Assembly: GCA_051294375.1 (NCBI GenBank)
Contig: CM119265.1
Location: 18,046,484 to 18,110,483, forward strand
DNA: 64,000 bases
Source: Paraspadella gotoi
Lineage: Eukaryota > Chaetognatha
Reading direction: 5' to 3'
The notes beneath the pieces are model-generated. The model was not told the origin of the DNA. It saw only the letters and a program-made list of their open reading frames with translations, and searched no databases. A program made the position numbers and the translations under genes. Shown piece after piece: positions 12,685 through 25,395 of this stretch (positions are counted from its first letter, which is position 1; each line of letters begins with the position of its first letter).

Positions 12685-12971
12685 NNNNNNNNNNNNNNNN
12701 NNNNNNNNNNNNNNNNNNNNNNNNNNNNNNNNNNNNNNNNNNNNNNNNNNNNNNNNNNNNNNNNNNNNNNNNNNNNNNNNNNNNNNNNNNNNNNNNNNNN
12801 NNNNNNNNNNNNNNNNNNNNNNNNNNNNNNNNNNNNNNNNNNNNNNNNNNNNNNNNNNNNNNNNNNNNNNNNNNNNNNNNNNNNNNNNNNNNNNNNNNNN
12901 NNNNNNNNNNNNNNNNNNNNNNNNNNNNNNNNNNNNNNNNNNNNNNNNNNNNNNNNNNNNNNNNNNNNNNN
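12685..12971. other. assembly gap (287 N)
   Basis: Run of N; the palindrome partner region is about 6100-6400, which holds CT and GTC simple repeats, a likely reason for the gap. Confidence 0.99.
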
Positions 12972-14161
12972 GTCGCGCCGATCGCGGGAATCGGCGTCGA
13001 CCGCGTCTCGCGTCGACGTTCTCGGCGGCAGCGGCGGCGCCGAGAGCAGCGGCGCCGCAAGAGGAAGCAGCTGTACAGGGGACGATGATCGCGGCGGATC
13101 GACGAGTAGAGCGCCAATAACGACGGTCGTGGTGGCGATAGTTACGACAATGGTGGTAAGGGGGTGTGTTTCACCCCCGGTGGTGGCGGTTAATGGTCGT
13201 CGTTGATGGTTTTAGGCGCCGAAACAAAGAAACAAATCTTTGTTTTTTTTTTTTTCAGATTTGCGAAGGAAGACGTCGCTTGAAAGTCGATGAGTTTGGA
13301 AAATACGCTGATTGGCTAATATTATTTGAGTGAAAGCTTACTTAGTCTTTTATTTTATTAGATCCTAAGACGAGAAACGAAGAAAAAGAAATGACAGTTT
13401 CCGATTGAGCTAATCTTAAACTTTCGGCATTACATATACGGAGACGGTATCTCAAACTCTCTCGGTATTGGTTATTCTCCAAGAAAGATAGAGTAGGATG
13501 AAAAGTCTGACCCAAAAATGCGTCATTTTTACGTCCGAAATAAAAGTCGGTTTCTGACGCGGGACGCAAGTAGGTCTCAGCTTGGAACCCTGGAAATTCT
13601 GGATGCTCATCCGATAGAAACCCTTTTTCTCTCCTCACAATTCGATCTCACTGGGCGAAGGAAAAAAAAACACATCAAAAGCGCCGAAAGGAGCAAAATA
13701 AAAAACAAAAGCGGTAAAATGTGAAAATAAACATTCGATACGAAAAATCGTAAAACTATCCCTTTTTTACGGAGAGAGAGCTTTTAGCGTAGAAATGGAA
13801 ATCATGAAAAGTTGTCCCTTTTGTTTTGGCGATGCGGCGTTTTTTTCATTCGCGCCCTCTTCCGTCGCTTTCCGAGACGATGAGGTGAAAATGGAAAAAG
13901 AGATTTTTTTTCGCTAAATCAGCGAAAGAAAAACAAAAAAAAAAGAAGCAAAGGTTTCGGGAATCGGAGAAACGAGTAAGAAGAAGGAGGGGGAAAAAAA
14001 GTGAAAACTTTCGGGTGATGAATCGTCGAAACTCAAAACGAGAAAAGAAATAAAACTTGAGGGAAAAGAAAGAAAAGAAAAAAAGTTTTTTTCTTTTCTT
14101 TTTCGTGTGCGACAGACATGGACGAGAATGGAAGCTTCCAGTTCAAAAGGGGCAAAGAATG

Positions 14162-14164
<3 letters not shown>

Positions 14165-14255
<91 letters not shown>
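14165..14255. repeat. (GA)n microsatellite, about 45 copies
   Basis: Perfect GA run. The partner at 4576-4674 is interrupted. Confidence 0.97.
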
Positions 14256-14257
<2 letters not shown>

Positions 14258-14847
14258 GTAATTTTCTTCCTCACCGCGGGATGGCGTTTTTTTATTTTTG
14301 CGACCTCTGAACTGCTTGATAAGTAAGCGGGTTGCAGCAATTAAGGGGTGGCACTATTGCTCTATCTCGGCAAGTTAGGATTTGTTAAAGTTTAACAACA
14401 AAACCTTTGGCGCTGCAAAAAGATTGTAGATGTAACCATCCACATTGCCACGAGCCCACGACGCTTGGAATAATGCCTCTCCGGGGGCATCACACCAATC
14501 TGCTTTTCTTCTCAAATCTACGCAGCAGAGCACAGTACAACAAACCTTAAAGCCACTCTCTCTGCATCAACAGAACAATCCCAGTCTCCATGAGACGCCA
14601 CCTCGCGGCTGGTGGACCAACAGAGTCTTCGAAGGTCCAAACAACGACGCCGCTTTCCTCCAATTGACGTAGTTCGACGCCGCCGCCAAGGATCAAACGA
14701 CGCCGCTCGGACGAAAGTGACGCCTCGTCAGCAAAAACTTTTTTTTTTTTGTCGGTTCGACAGACGAACGTTGGACGTCGGGTCATCCGCGTCGGCGAAC
14801 CCGACAAAAGAAAGATGGCGCAGGACAAAAAAAAAAAGAAAAAGAAA

Positions 14848-14863
14848 TATGGCGGCCATCTTG
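14848..14863. promoter_or_regulatory. paired YY1-like motif
   Basis: ATATGGCGGCCATCTTGG contains a YY1-type core on both strands, overlapping. The partner at 3819-3838 keeps the motif with substitutions. Inference only. Confidence 0.3.
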
Positions 14864-16470
14864 GAGAGGTCGGAGAGTTTTTGGAGTTGGTAGGGGTGGA
14901 AGATTAACGGGAGTGAATTCACAGTCAGACACGCCCACTAAGTTCCGATTTTAATCTTTGTAGGGACATAGGTAGTACCAATTTTCATTGCTAAACGATT
15001 TTTATTAGTTTGCCGCAAATAAGTATTCTTCCAGCTCTCACTCCCTCGGCTCGGATGTTATCTCCGTCTCTGTCTCTCTCTGACTTTTAAACTCCGTCTC
15101 ACACTCTTCTCTTTTCCTTCTCCAAATATCATTTCTTCGCGACGTCGGAAAAAAAAATGGCGACAGTCATTTCCGGTTGTTTAGGGTTACGGGTTTTTCG
15201 ACTTCCGCTTGAACTTTCGGGTTCGTTCGAGTTCTCAACCCCGAAGATTCTTTCCTTTTACTTTTTTTACCCTTTTTTTTTTTTTGTGACGGGAATTTCG
15301 GCGGGATTGAGAAAAGGGAATCCGACCGGCATTCTCTCTTTGTGACGTTCTTTCTCCGTTGGTATCTTCGTTTGTGGTTGCAATTTATCGACGCCACGGA
15401 TCGTGTTGTACCCTTTGAAAGAACCTCTAAATTCTCGCTCAGTTAATTTTATACTACAAAAATCGTTTCGAAATTACGCAAGGGGTTTGGCGTCCTGTGT
15501 GACGGCGGTTTTTTTTGTTGCCACGAACCAGTGAAAGGATTTTTTTTCTCCCTTGGAAAACCTTTTTCAAACTTTTGCGAAAGAACGGACCGTAAAACTT
15601 TTATACCTCTTTCCATTGAAAACTTATTTTTTTATTTTTGGCTCCTGTATTCAGGACTTTACCTACAACTTCTCTCAGAGAGAAAACAAAATTGTGAGGT
15701 AAAACAGAATAAAAATGATTTTAAAAAAAAATTAGAATTTCTCCTGATGATTTATTTCACTAAAAGCGTTGAACCTAATCTGCTTAATCGTTGCTCGGAG
15801 ACTCACGCTCGCGGGCGTCAAAGGACGGCGTCACGACAAAGTCACTGGCGCCACCGCCTCCACCGCCCCCCGTCGAACGTTGCTCTTTTGTCCGGAGTTA
15901 ATCCCGCCTTCCGTCGCCGCCCGCCGACGCCGTAGCGCCGCCTCCCGTGCGAGTCGTAAAACCTGACAAAGTTTTGTGGATCCTCGTCGATTCTTTCGAA
16001 GAGGAATTTGGCAAAAAAAAAAAAGGAAAAAAGGAAAAAAAGGATATGATGGGAGGGGGTGCAGGGAATGGGAAAAATGAGATGGTAGAGGGAGCAGAGA
16101 AGAATGAGTTCAGTGAACAGAAATAGCAAAATAGAAAAAAGGAAAAGGTGGTATATAGATTATAGAATGTTGAATAAGCAGACAAGAAATAGAGGGAAAA
16201 AGGTAGGAAGACATGAAGACAAGAGTGACATGTCGGAAGTTCCTCCTTGCAATCATGAAATGAAATAAGAGCCATAAGGATCGTGAAATCAGGGTGATGT
16301 GGAAGTAAAAATAATAGAATCGGCAGCGGTGGTGGGTGTGGGGGTGTTACAACGGGTACAAAATACTTAAAGAAAGAAGAAGATCTTTGCGATGCCAATG
16401 ATTGTCAAAGCGGAAATGGCAAAGCTTGTAATTTTTTTTTTTTAGAGAGAGAGAGAGATTTGAGATAGTT

Positions 16471-17062
16471 TCAGTTGAAAAGGTTACGAGGGTCGGGTGT
16501 GGGAGGTTCGGTTGTGTTTGGAATGAGAAAGATTGGGTGAGTTCCGATTCTTAGATTCTTTAAACCAAAAGTGTTGATCGGTGACATTTTCGACAATTAG
16601 TATCGTTGGGTGTGATCGGGTAAGCGAGCCTCTTGGTTTCCAGTCGAGTAAGGAGAGACTCTCAAATCTTTCGCGGACACGGAAAAAGGTTGCGTGACCC
16701 CGAAATGAACCTTTTAAACTTTTTCCCCTTTCGTTGTCATGGGAGAGTTCTCCGGCTAAGTTCTCGGTCCCGGCTAAGTTTCAGATTTACTCTCTTTTTC
16801 TTGGGTCCCTCCCTCTCTCTCTTTTTCACTTTGGGTCATGAAACTAAAGACAAAAAATTTAAAAGAAACATCTTTTTTAAACAAATTGAACACATTTTTT
16901 ATCTCTTCGCTAGTTATTTTAATTAAAAAAACTTAATTTGTATGAAATTGGTACAACTAATATAAAAATTATCCATTCATTTACTATTATTTTAAGGCTT
17001 CTTGCTTCAAGTTGCCACTAAAGTCAATTTTTTTCGAAAACAGCAAACTCGCAACATCTAAG
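16471..17062. other. unique sequence right of palindrome 1, no gene seen
   Basis: Ordinary sequence following the right arm. A 97-codon frame (16633-16926) has no recognisable features and runs into AT-rich DNA. Confidence 0.5.
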
Positions 17063-17197
17063 ATGGCATGTCAGAGACCCAACAGCGAGGATCGAGTGGC
17101 AGATATGGTGATAGGCGAGGATGTCAGCCCCGATGGAAACGAGGATAAGGTCGCTGCAAAAATGCAAAACGCAAAAACGCGTCCAACGACGTTTTAA
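17063..17197 (+). CDS. small acidic ORF, possible first exon or microprotein
   Basis: An ATG in good context (A at -3, G at +4) opens a 44-codon frame with balanced, non-repetitive composition (begins MACQRPNSEDRVADMVIGED, ends NAKTRPTTF) and a TAA stop. It sits directly upstream of the long GTC-rich tract. There is no signal peptide or membrane segment. A first exon ending at the internal GTCGCTG or a stand-alone micro-ORF are both possible; no homologue recognised. Confidence 0.3.
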   Translation: MACQRPNSEDRVADMVIGEDVSPDGNEDKVAAKMQNAKTRPTTF

Positions 17198-17237
17198 AAA
17201 AAAGAGCTTCCTTGGGGAGCGTCAATTGCAAATCCCG

Positions 17238-17582
17238 GAGCGGTCGTCATCGTCGTTCTCTTTGCCAACGTCGTCGTCGTCGTCATCTTCGTTTTCTTCG
17301 TCGTCTTCGTCGTCTTATAAGTCGTCGTAGTCTTTGTTGTCTTCGCCGTTATCTTTTTTTGTATTTTTTTGTTCTCGTGTTTTAAATAGTCATCGTTATT
17401 GTAGTTCCCTTCGACTTCTTGGTCGTCTTCGCCTTTGTTCTTATTGTCTTCCTGATCTTTATTGTCTTCTTCATCGTTTTCTTCATTGTCGTGGTTGTCA
17501 TCGTCGTCTTCGTCGTTGTCATCGTCGTAGTTTTTTTCGTACTCGTCGTCGTCATTGTCGTCGTCGTCGTCTTCGTCGTTCC
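17238..17582. repeat. long imperfect (GTC)n / TCG-TCTTC tract
   Basis: About 345 bp dominated by GTC/TCG/TTC triplets with T-rich interruptions. It yields long open frames on the plus strand (Val/Phe or Ser-rich), which I treat as repeat artefacts. It is the longest GTC-type tract in the window. Confidence 0.85.
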
Positions 17583-18648
<1,066 letters not shown>

Positions 18649-18677
<29 letters not shown>

Positions 18678-18715
18678 TCTGTCTCTCTCATCTCTCTCTC
18701 TCTCTTTCTCTCAGT
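18649..18715. repeat. CT microsatellite, interrupted
   Basis: CT run with ATCTCTG interruptions. Confidence 0.92.
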
Positions 18716-18825
18716 CCTTTCACCTCCGCCCCTTAATCGCGGTTGTTTCTTATTCCGTTCACAGTTGGATAAGGGATAACCCGATCCGACGTAAATACAT
18801 CGCGATCTTCAAAGTCCATTTCTTT

Positions 18826-18834
18826 ACTCTCTCT

Positions 18835-18908
<74 letters not shown>

Positions 18909-18915
18909 CTCCTCT
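18826..18915. repeat. CT microsatellite
   Basis: CT run with short interruptions; followed by a GC-rich GGCGGC patch at 18983-19062. Confidence 0.95.
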
Positions 18916-19137
18916 CTTTACGGTCGCGAGGTCTCGAACGCGAGACTTCAGGGAAGTGTGGCGAGGTATGATGGCCCATGAGGGTGGCGGCCGAGCGGCG
19001 GCGGCCGGTAGCGGGCGGCGGCGGTAGCGGCGTCGGCAGCGGCGGGCGGCTTTTGGGCGGTTCGGAAACCATATGGAGAATTAATGTTCTCTTTTTTTTC
19101 CTCTCGTTACACTTCGAAGGACTCCCAGAGTGGATGA

Positions 19138-19185
19138 GGAGGAGGAGGAAGAAGAAGAAGAGGAAGAGGAAGATGACGGAGACGA
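19138..19185. repeat. GAGGAA / GAA purine repeat
   Basis: Imperfect purine trinucleotide/hexanucleotide run. Confidence 0.85.
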
Positions 19186-19216
19186 AGTGTAACGAGGGTT
19201 AGAATTAGGACCCAAC

Positions 19217-19358
19217 GGAGGAAGCCAGGAGGAAAGAAGTGGAGGAAAAAGAAAAGGAAAAAAATAATTATTGNNNNNNNNNNNNNNNNNNNNNNNNNGG
19301 AGGGAAGCCAGGGAAGGAAGAGAAGTGGAGGAAAAAGAAAAGGAAAAAATAATTATTG
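19217..19358. repeat. direct repeat flanking a 25-N gap (overlapping contig ends)
   Basis: 19217-19273 and 19299-19358 are near-identical copies (57 and 60 bp), both ending AATAATTATTG, with the 25-N run 19274-19298 between them. The simplest reading is that two contigs overlap by about 57 bp and were joined end to end, so the gap is not real sequence. Confidence 0.85.
19274..19298. other. 25-N gap, probably false
   Basis: See the flanking direct repeat at 19217-19358. Confidence 0.97.
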
Positions 19359-19960
19359 CAATCATTGTCAAATGGTCGGGGGGAAACTCGCGTGATTAAA
19401 AGAAAGCATCCATTGGTCGACTGCGAACCAATCGGATGGGAGCGATTGAAGTTGAAGCGTGGGCGGTTGAGGAGAGCGGGGTGAAGGGAGGAAGGGGTGG
19501 TTAGGCGGGGCACCGGCGAAAAGGATCTTTTAAGATGGAGCGGGAAGAGAATTCGATCGAGAGATAACGCGAAATAGAAAGTTGAGGGGAAAAAGAGAAA
19601 CGAGAAGAGAGAACATAAAGAAATAAACTGAAAAGTAAAAATTGGTCTTCGAGAGCATAGGAAACAAACCGAAAATTACTCTAAAATGAGTTACTAAGGC
19701 GAGTTAAAGGTCATTTATATGTACTTCAATTACCAAGTTATGATAAAGTGTCTCGAGAGAAAATAAAGGCAAAAATAAAACACAAAATCTGTGAAATAAG
19801 CGGGAAAAAATGGCAGATAAAGCAAAACTTACAATGAGGGAGAAACCAGTGGAGAAGACAAAGAAGAGGAAAATGAGAGAAATAAAAGAGAGAGATTGAG
19901 ACGAGAGATAAAACGGTTAAAGGAGGGAATAAATAGGAAAGACAGAGAGAGTAAGAAAAA
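19359..19960. other. unique sequence, no gene seen
   Basis: Mixed, purine-rich sequence with no supported coding structure. Confidence 0.5.
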
Positions 19961-19963
19961 TAA

Positions 19964-19964
19964 A

Positions 19965-19996
<32 letters not shown>

Positions 19997-20000
19997 AATA

Positions 20001-20072
<72 letters not shown>

Positions 20073-20073
20073 A
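19964..20073. repeat. (GAAA)n microsatellite, about 27 copies
   Basis: Tetranucleotide run with one ATAA interruption near 19998. It continues as a degenerate AAAAG/AAGAAA tract to about 20230. The Phe/Leu/Ser minus-strand frames of 150-168 codons here are repeat translations. Confidence 0.97.
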
Positions 20074-20382
20074 AAAGAACCAATAGGAAAAAGAAAAAAA
20101 TATAAGCAAAGAAGAGAAAAAAAAATAAAAGAAAAAAATAGAAAAGAAAAGAACAAAAAAGAAAAGAACAAAAAAGAAAAGAAAAGAAAAGAACAAAAAA
20201 GAAAAGAAAAGAAAAGAAAAGAAAAAAAGAAAAACGAGAAAGAAAGGAAAAGGAAAAAGAGAGTAAGAAAGCCCAAAAAAGAACAGTAAGACAAAAAGAA
20301 AAAAATAAGGAAAAATAAAACATCCAAAGAGACAATAAAGAAATGAAGAAAGTTCAGAGAGAGAGAGAGAGAGAGTTTCTCC

Positions 20383-21639
20383 AATGAAACAATGTTTTTT
20401 GAAAATAGTATTTAAAAATTCTTAAAAAACAAACAGTAATCTCCAAAAACTATATAATTCGCACAATTTGTTTTAGCTCTTGGCCTGCTTTTGACAATAC
20501 ACTTTTTCTTTCGAAGAACCGCATATACAATGTTAGTAACCTGAAAATTTATAAATTCATTAATATCAGGGCATTCAGAAAACAACGAATCACCATGGTT
20601 TTTAGTCGGTTCCGCTTATCAGCAGATCCCGACTCTTTAATCCACTTTTGGTCGGTCCGTCGTTCGCCCCCTCAATCTTGTCGGTCATTGACTAAACATG
20701 TCAGACACATCAATTATGATAAATTATGAAAAAAAAAATGTCCCGTCCGTCCGTCCGCTCCGTCCCCACCTTAGAAAAAAAGTTCAATTATTCGTGATTG
20801 GATGGTTGGATTGGAATAAATTTTTTTGTTATGGGTAGGAAAGTGTGTGAGGAAGCTGGCATATATAGTTTCGATGGAATCGTTGCGAGCGATGTTAAAA
20901 AAATGATGCGAGTTGAAAAGAAAATATTAGTTTAAAAAAATTATTTTGTTTGTACATTTCTCTCGACATTTACAAGTATTTTGCGACATTTATTTTAACA
21001 ATTGGGATATAAACCTTGTAGCAATTGTAGAGGCAGTTGTTTGTTGTTGTTTTTTAAATTTTATTCAGAACTCTTGTTTGTTTGTCTTTCTGTCATGTTT
21101 TGACTGTTTAGTCAGTTAAAAGGAAAGAAAAAACAGTAATTCGAAAATAGTGAAGAAAACAAAGAAATTAAAAAAATTGGAAAAATTAAGGAACATTACG
21201 ACCGGAATTTTGCGTCCATCCCACCTTTTCAAATTACTCTTTCGACAATGTATTTTTTAAAAAAATATTAAACCTACGAGGATTTAGAGTGTATCCTACC
21301 CCGAAGGGAGAGATGATCATTTTTCCCCTGCTTCTTCCAGTTTTTTTCTTTTTTTTTTTTAAGTAATTTCATGATTTATACTTATCTTCCATTCTTCGTT
21401 GCATCAGAAAGACAGGAAGACAAATGAATAATGCCGCCGTCGTTTGTACAGGACAAAACTTTTTTTTTTTGCTTTTTTTTTCATTTTATCATATTATTAT
21501 TTTCTTGTTCTTCTTTGACGCTACATCGGCGACTTCCAAGAGAAATCTTTAGGAGGGCAGCGAGAGGCGGTGGCTGGAGTAATGAATGAGATTACGAACC
21601 TGAATAAGAGTCAAAAAATGGACAAGATAACGATAACGA

Positions 21640-21680
<41 letters not shown>

Positions 21681-21685
21681 GTCTC

Positions 21686-21751
<66 letters not shown>

Positions 21752-23123
21752 TCTCTCTCTTTCTTATCTCTCTCTCTCACTAAATTTTGACTAACGTTTC
21801 CCGGGTTGTGCGTCATCCTCCCCATTCGCGTCAAATAAAGCGTTTTTATGCCGCCAATAAGGCGATAGAGCCGTAACCGCCGCAGCCGCCGCCGCTTCCG
21901 CTTCGGTGGTATTTAAGCGCGTCTATTTTGGCGTCACTATCTTCGCCGACTTCCGGTTCCCGAGAGGCGAAACGTAACTCAGGCGCCGGAAGCAGGCGCT
22001 GGCACGGCAGCGCGCCGTAGGTGGAGACTGGGAGGTGGACGGACTCTTAAGATGTTCGAGTTACCCTTTTCGTTTAGATGTTTATATATATATATTTTTT
22101 ACCTTTTTTCATTCTTTTTCTTTTTCTACCAATTAACTTCTTTGCTTTTAAGATAACCACTTTGATATTAAATTCCCTGAGTCGCGTTTCTCAAAAACAA
22201 ACCCTTTTTTTATTTCTTTCCCAATATTTTCATTGTTTCAGTCGTCTTTCGTTGTGCCTCGCTCTATGGCCTCCATCTTTCCTCCATCCCCTCCCAAATA
22301 TTCCACCCCTCCCCTTCCCCCCTCGCCCCTCCTCTCCCCTCCTCCTCCTCTTCTCTCCCCCCTCCCCCCTCCGTCTTTTGATGTATCGAGACGAAAAATT
22401 TACGGTGAGATTCGTCATTTTTCACTTTTTCGTTTCCCTTTTTTTTTTTTTATTCTCTTCCGACGTTTCTGAGCGACGGAGATCCGGGGGAGGACCGGGG
22501 GAGAAAAGGAAAGGAAAGAGAGAAGGAGAGGAAATGGGGTTAGGACAGAGGAGGATGAAAAAAAAAAGATAGGGAAGAAGGAAGAAAAAAATAGGGGAGA
22601 GGAAGGAAAGAGAGAGAGAGAGGAAAAAAAAAGGGATGAAGGAAGGAAGAGGAGGGAGGAAAGAAAAAGGCAGTGAGTGAAGTGCGACCGATTTGTGATA
22701 GTCTCTAAGAAATCTCGCGATATCAGATTGGCGAAGAGTGGATGAGACTAATCCGTAGTTAGTGAACTACAACTTTGGAATACACATTGGTGCATTTTTG
22801 CACTCTTGAAGAACAGGAAGTTAGACCTAACTTAGTAAATCAACCGGCAAATGATTTTGAAAAAAATCAATGATAGATCGACTCGCTTCGAAAACAAAAT
22901 TTTAAAGTGAGTTTGATGATTTTTTTTAAATTCAAAATAAAAGGAAAAAAAAGGGGTTCGAAAAGTCGTCGGCTGTATTTTCTAACGAGATAAGAAAAGA
23001 CGTCTGGAGTTTAAATCCGCGCGAGAGCTGGATCATAAATCCAAGAGAATTCAATTTTGCTGCGAACCACATTTTTCTTTCTTTTTAAAATAAAAATCCG
23101 CCCTGGAATCTTCTCTACGACGG

Positions 23124-23168
<45 letters not shown>

Positions 23169-23184
23169 GTTCTCTCTCTTTCTG

Positions 23185-23217
<33 letters not shown>
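20383..23217 (+). repeat. left arm of inverted repeat 2
   Basis: Reverse complement of 23243-27290. The outer anchor near 20383 pairs with about 27290; the inner ends meet at the gap 23218-23242 in a CT/GA tract. Segment 20383-21790 pairs with 25896-27290, segment 21790-22245 pairs with both 24158-24636 and 25431-25896, and segment 22245-23217 pairs with 23243-24158. Arms differ mainly by one- or two-base indels. No gene is recognised; 21840-22060 is GC-rich and promoter-like. Confidence 0.92.
21641..21778. repeat. CT microsatellite, interrupted
   Basis: CT run. Its palindrome partner is the GA run at 25902-26035, which has a different interruption pattern. Confidence 0.95.
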
Positions 23218-23242
23218 NNNNNNNNNNNNNNNNNNNNNNNNN

Positions 23243-23275
<33 letters not shown>
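23125..23275. repeat. CT run / 25-N gap / GA run at the palindrome centre
   Basis: CT repeat to 23217, N 23218-23242, then GA repeat to about 23275. The switch from CT to GA across the gap is the symmetry centre of inverted repeat 2. Confidence 0.95.
23218..23242. other. 25-N gap at the centre of palindrome 2
   Basis: Exactly 25 N at the turn point. Confidence 0.98.
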
Positions 23276-23277
<2 letters not shown>

Positions 23278-24157
23278 CGTCGTAGAGAAGATTCCAGGCG
23301 GATTTTTATTTTAAAAAGAAAGAAAAATGTGGTTGCGCACAAATTGAATTCTCTTGGATTTATGAATCCAGCTTCGCGCGGGATTTAAACTCCAGACGTC
23401 TTTTCTTATCTCGTTAGAAAATACAGCGACGACTTTTCGACCCTTTTTTTCCTTTTTATTTTGAATTTAAAAAAAAAATCATCAAAACTCACTTGTAAAA
23501 TTTTGTTTTCGAAGCGAGTCGATCTATCATTGATTTTTTCAAACATTTGCCGGTTGATTTACTAAGTTAGGTCTAACTTCCTGTTTCTTAAGAGTGCAAA
23601 AATGCACCAATGTGTATTCCAAAGTTGTAGTTCACTAACTACGGATTAGTCTCCACTCTTCGCCAAATCTGATATCAGCGAGATTTCTTAGAGACTATCA
23701 CAAATCGGTCGCACTCACTCACTGCCTTTTCTTTCCTCCCTCCTCTTCCTTCCTTCATCCCTTTTTTTTTCCCTCTCCTCTCTCTCTTTCCTCCTCTCCC
23801 CTATTTTTTTTCTTCCTTCTTCCCTATCTTTTTTTTCATCCTCCTCTGTCCTACCCCCATTTCCTCTCCTTCTCCCTCTTTTTCCTCTCCTTTTCTCCCC
23901 CGGTCCTCCCCCCGGATCTCCGTCGCTCAGAAACGTCGGAAGAAGAGAATAAAAAAAAAAAAGGGAAACGAAAAAGTGAAAAAATGACGAATCTCACCCG
24001 TAAATTTTTCGTCTCGATACATCAAAGAAGCGGAGGGGGAGGGAGGGGAGAGAAGAGGAGGAGGAGGGGAGAGGAGGGCGAGGGGGGAAGGGGAGGGGTG
24101 GAATATTTGGGAGGGGATGGAGGAAAGATGGAGGCCATAGAGCGAGGCACACGAAAG

Positions 24158-24636
24158 ACGACTGAAACAATGAAAATATTGGGGAAAGAAAATAAAAAAA
24201 GGGGTTTGTTTGAGAAACGCGACTCAGTGGAATTTAATATCAAAGTGGTTATCTTAAAAGCAAAGAAGTTAATTGGTAGAAAAAGAAAAAGAAATGAAAA
24301 AAAGGTAAAAAAATATATATATATAAACATCTAAACGAAAAGGGTAACTCGAACATCTTAAGAGTCCGTCCACCTCCCCAGTCTCCACCTACGGCGCCGC
24401 TGCCGTGCCAGCGCCTGCTTCCGGCGCCTGAGTTACGTTTCGCCTCTCGGGAACCGGAAGTCGGCGAAGATAGTGACGCCAAAATAGACGCGCTTAATAC
24501 CACCGAAGCGGAAGCGGCGGCGGCTGCGGCGCGCCGTTACACGCTCATAAATCGCCTTATTGGCCGCATAAAAACGCTTTATTTGACCGCGAATGGGGAG
24601 GATGACGCCACCAACCGGAAACGTTAGTCAAAATTT
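24158..24636. repeat. direct duplicate block, copy 1
   Basis: Same sequence, with small indels, as 25431-25896 in the same orientation. Contains a GC-rich core (24370-24560). Confidence 0.85.
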
Positions 24637-25395
24637 GTTGAGAGGGAGACGCCGCCGCCTGTTGCCCCACCACGACATCCTCTCCCTTATATAATTATTT
24701 CGCACATTATTTTGCCTACCCACGATACAATCCCGCTCCCAAGAACGGAGACGAAGAGAGATCGCGAAAGCGCAACGGCCGATGCTGCCGAGCGAGAGAA
24801 GACCGCAGCCTGAAAGACGTACGATCGCGTAGCCGCCCACAGCGAGACCTCCCCGTTTTTCTTGGACTCTATTCTTTGATCTGCTTGAAGAGTGAGAGAC
24901 GTCTTGTTTCACGCCGAGAAGCAGGGAAGAAGAAACGAACAGAAGCGAAGCAGAGAAGGAGGCGACGCCCCCCGGAGCCCGCCCTCCACCCGCCCCGCCA
25001 TTCGCCGCTATAGCTGCCGACCGCAGTGTGCTTGGCTTTCCCGCCCAGGCAGTCTCATCTGGGCGCGCCGGCATCGCGCCTTCCCAGCCCACGATGCGCC
25101 GTCCTGACGATGCTTGCGTCGATTCCCCGAGGAGGAGATACCTCTGGTATTCGCAGCTCGGTAAGAAAGCGTATTTCTTGATTCCTTGGTGGGATTGGAT
25201 GTTGACGCCACGCTGACGTGTCTGTCGAGCGCGCCCTTGATCAAGAGGAACTTGGTCGCAAAAGAAAACAGACAAACAGACGTCACAAAACGTGGTTAGT
25301 ATGACGATACGATAAGTGGGAAAAGCAGGAAACAAAAAAGAAAGAAAAGGATATGACATCAGTGAAACAGACTGAACCACACAGCACCCTTGCAC
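24628..25395 (-). CDS. 255-codon open frame in the palindrome 2 insertion, doubtful
   Basis: The minus-strand frame is open from a GTG codon at 25393-25395 to a stop at 24628; the first in-frame ATG is about 12 codons in. It covers almost the whole insertion and the adjoining duplicate edge. Composition is mixed, with a Ser/Leu-rich middle and an Arg-rich end (WGNRRRRLPLNKF). No domain, signal peptide or membrane protein family is recognised. A plus-strand candidate exon (25094-25160) overlaps it, and at most one of the two can be right. Confidence 0.2.
   Translation of the reverse strand: MQGCCVVQSVSLMSYPFLSFLFPAFPTYRIVILTTFCDVCLSVFFCDQVPLDQGRARQTRQRGVNIQSHQGIKKYAFLPSCEYQRYLLLGESTQASSGRRIVGWEGAMPARPDETAWAGKPSTLRSAAIAANGGAGGGRAPGGVASFSASLLFVSSSLLLGVKQDVSHSSSRSKNRVQEKRGGLAVGGYAIVRLSGCGLLSLGSIGRCAFAISLRLRSWERDCIVGRQNNVRNNYIRERMSWWGNRRRRLPLNKF

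Larger units (their letters stand above)
10104..16470 (-). repeat. right arm of giant inverted repeat 1
   Basis: Reverse complement of 1522-9019 (anchors listed there). It is interrupted by two N gaps that fall where the left arm has GC-rich or CT-rich sequence. The outer boundary is near 16470, inside a short GA run that pairs with the CT run near 1530-1540. Corresponding frames are not conserved between arms; for example the GC-rich frame near 5867-6091 is disrupted in its partner near 12972-13117. This argues against protein-coding content. Confidence 0.9.

Noticed and set aside
19738-20384. Minus-strand frames of 150-168 codons rich in Phe/Leu/Ser
   Set aside because: They translate the GAAA and AAAAG simple repeats.
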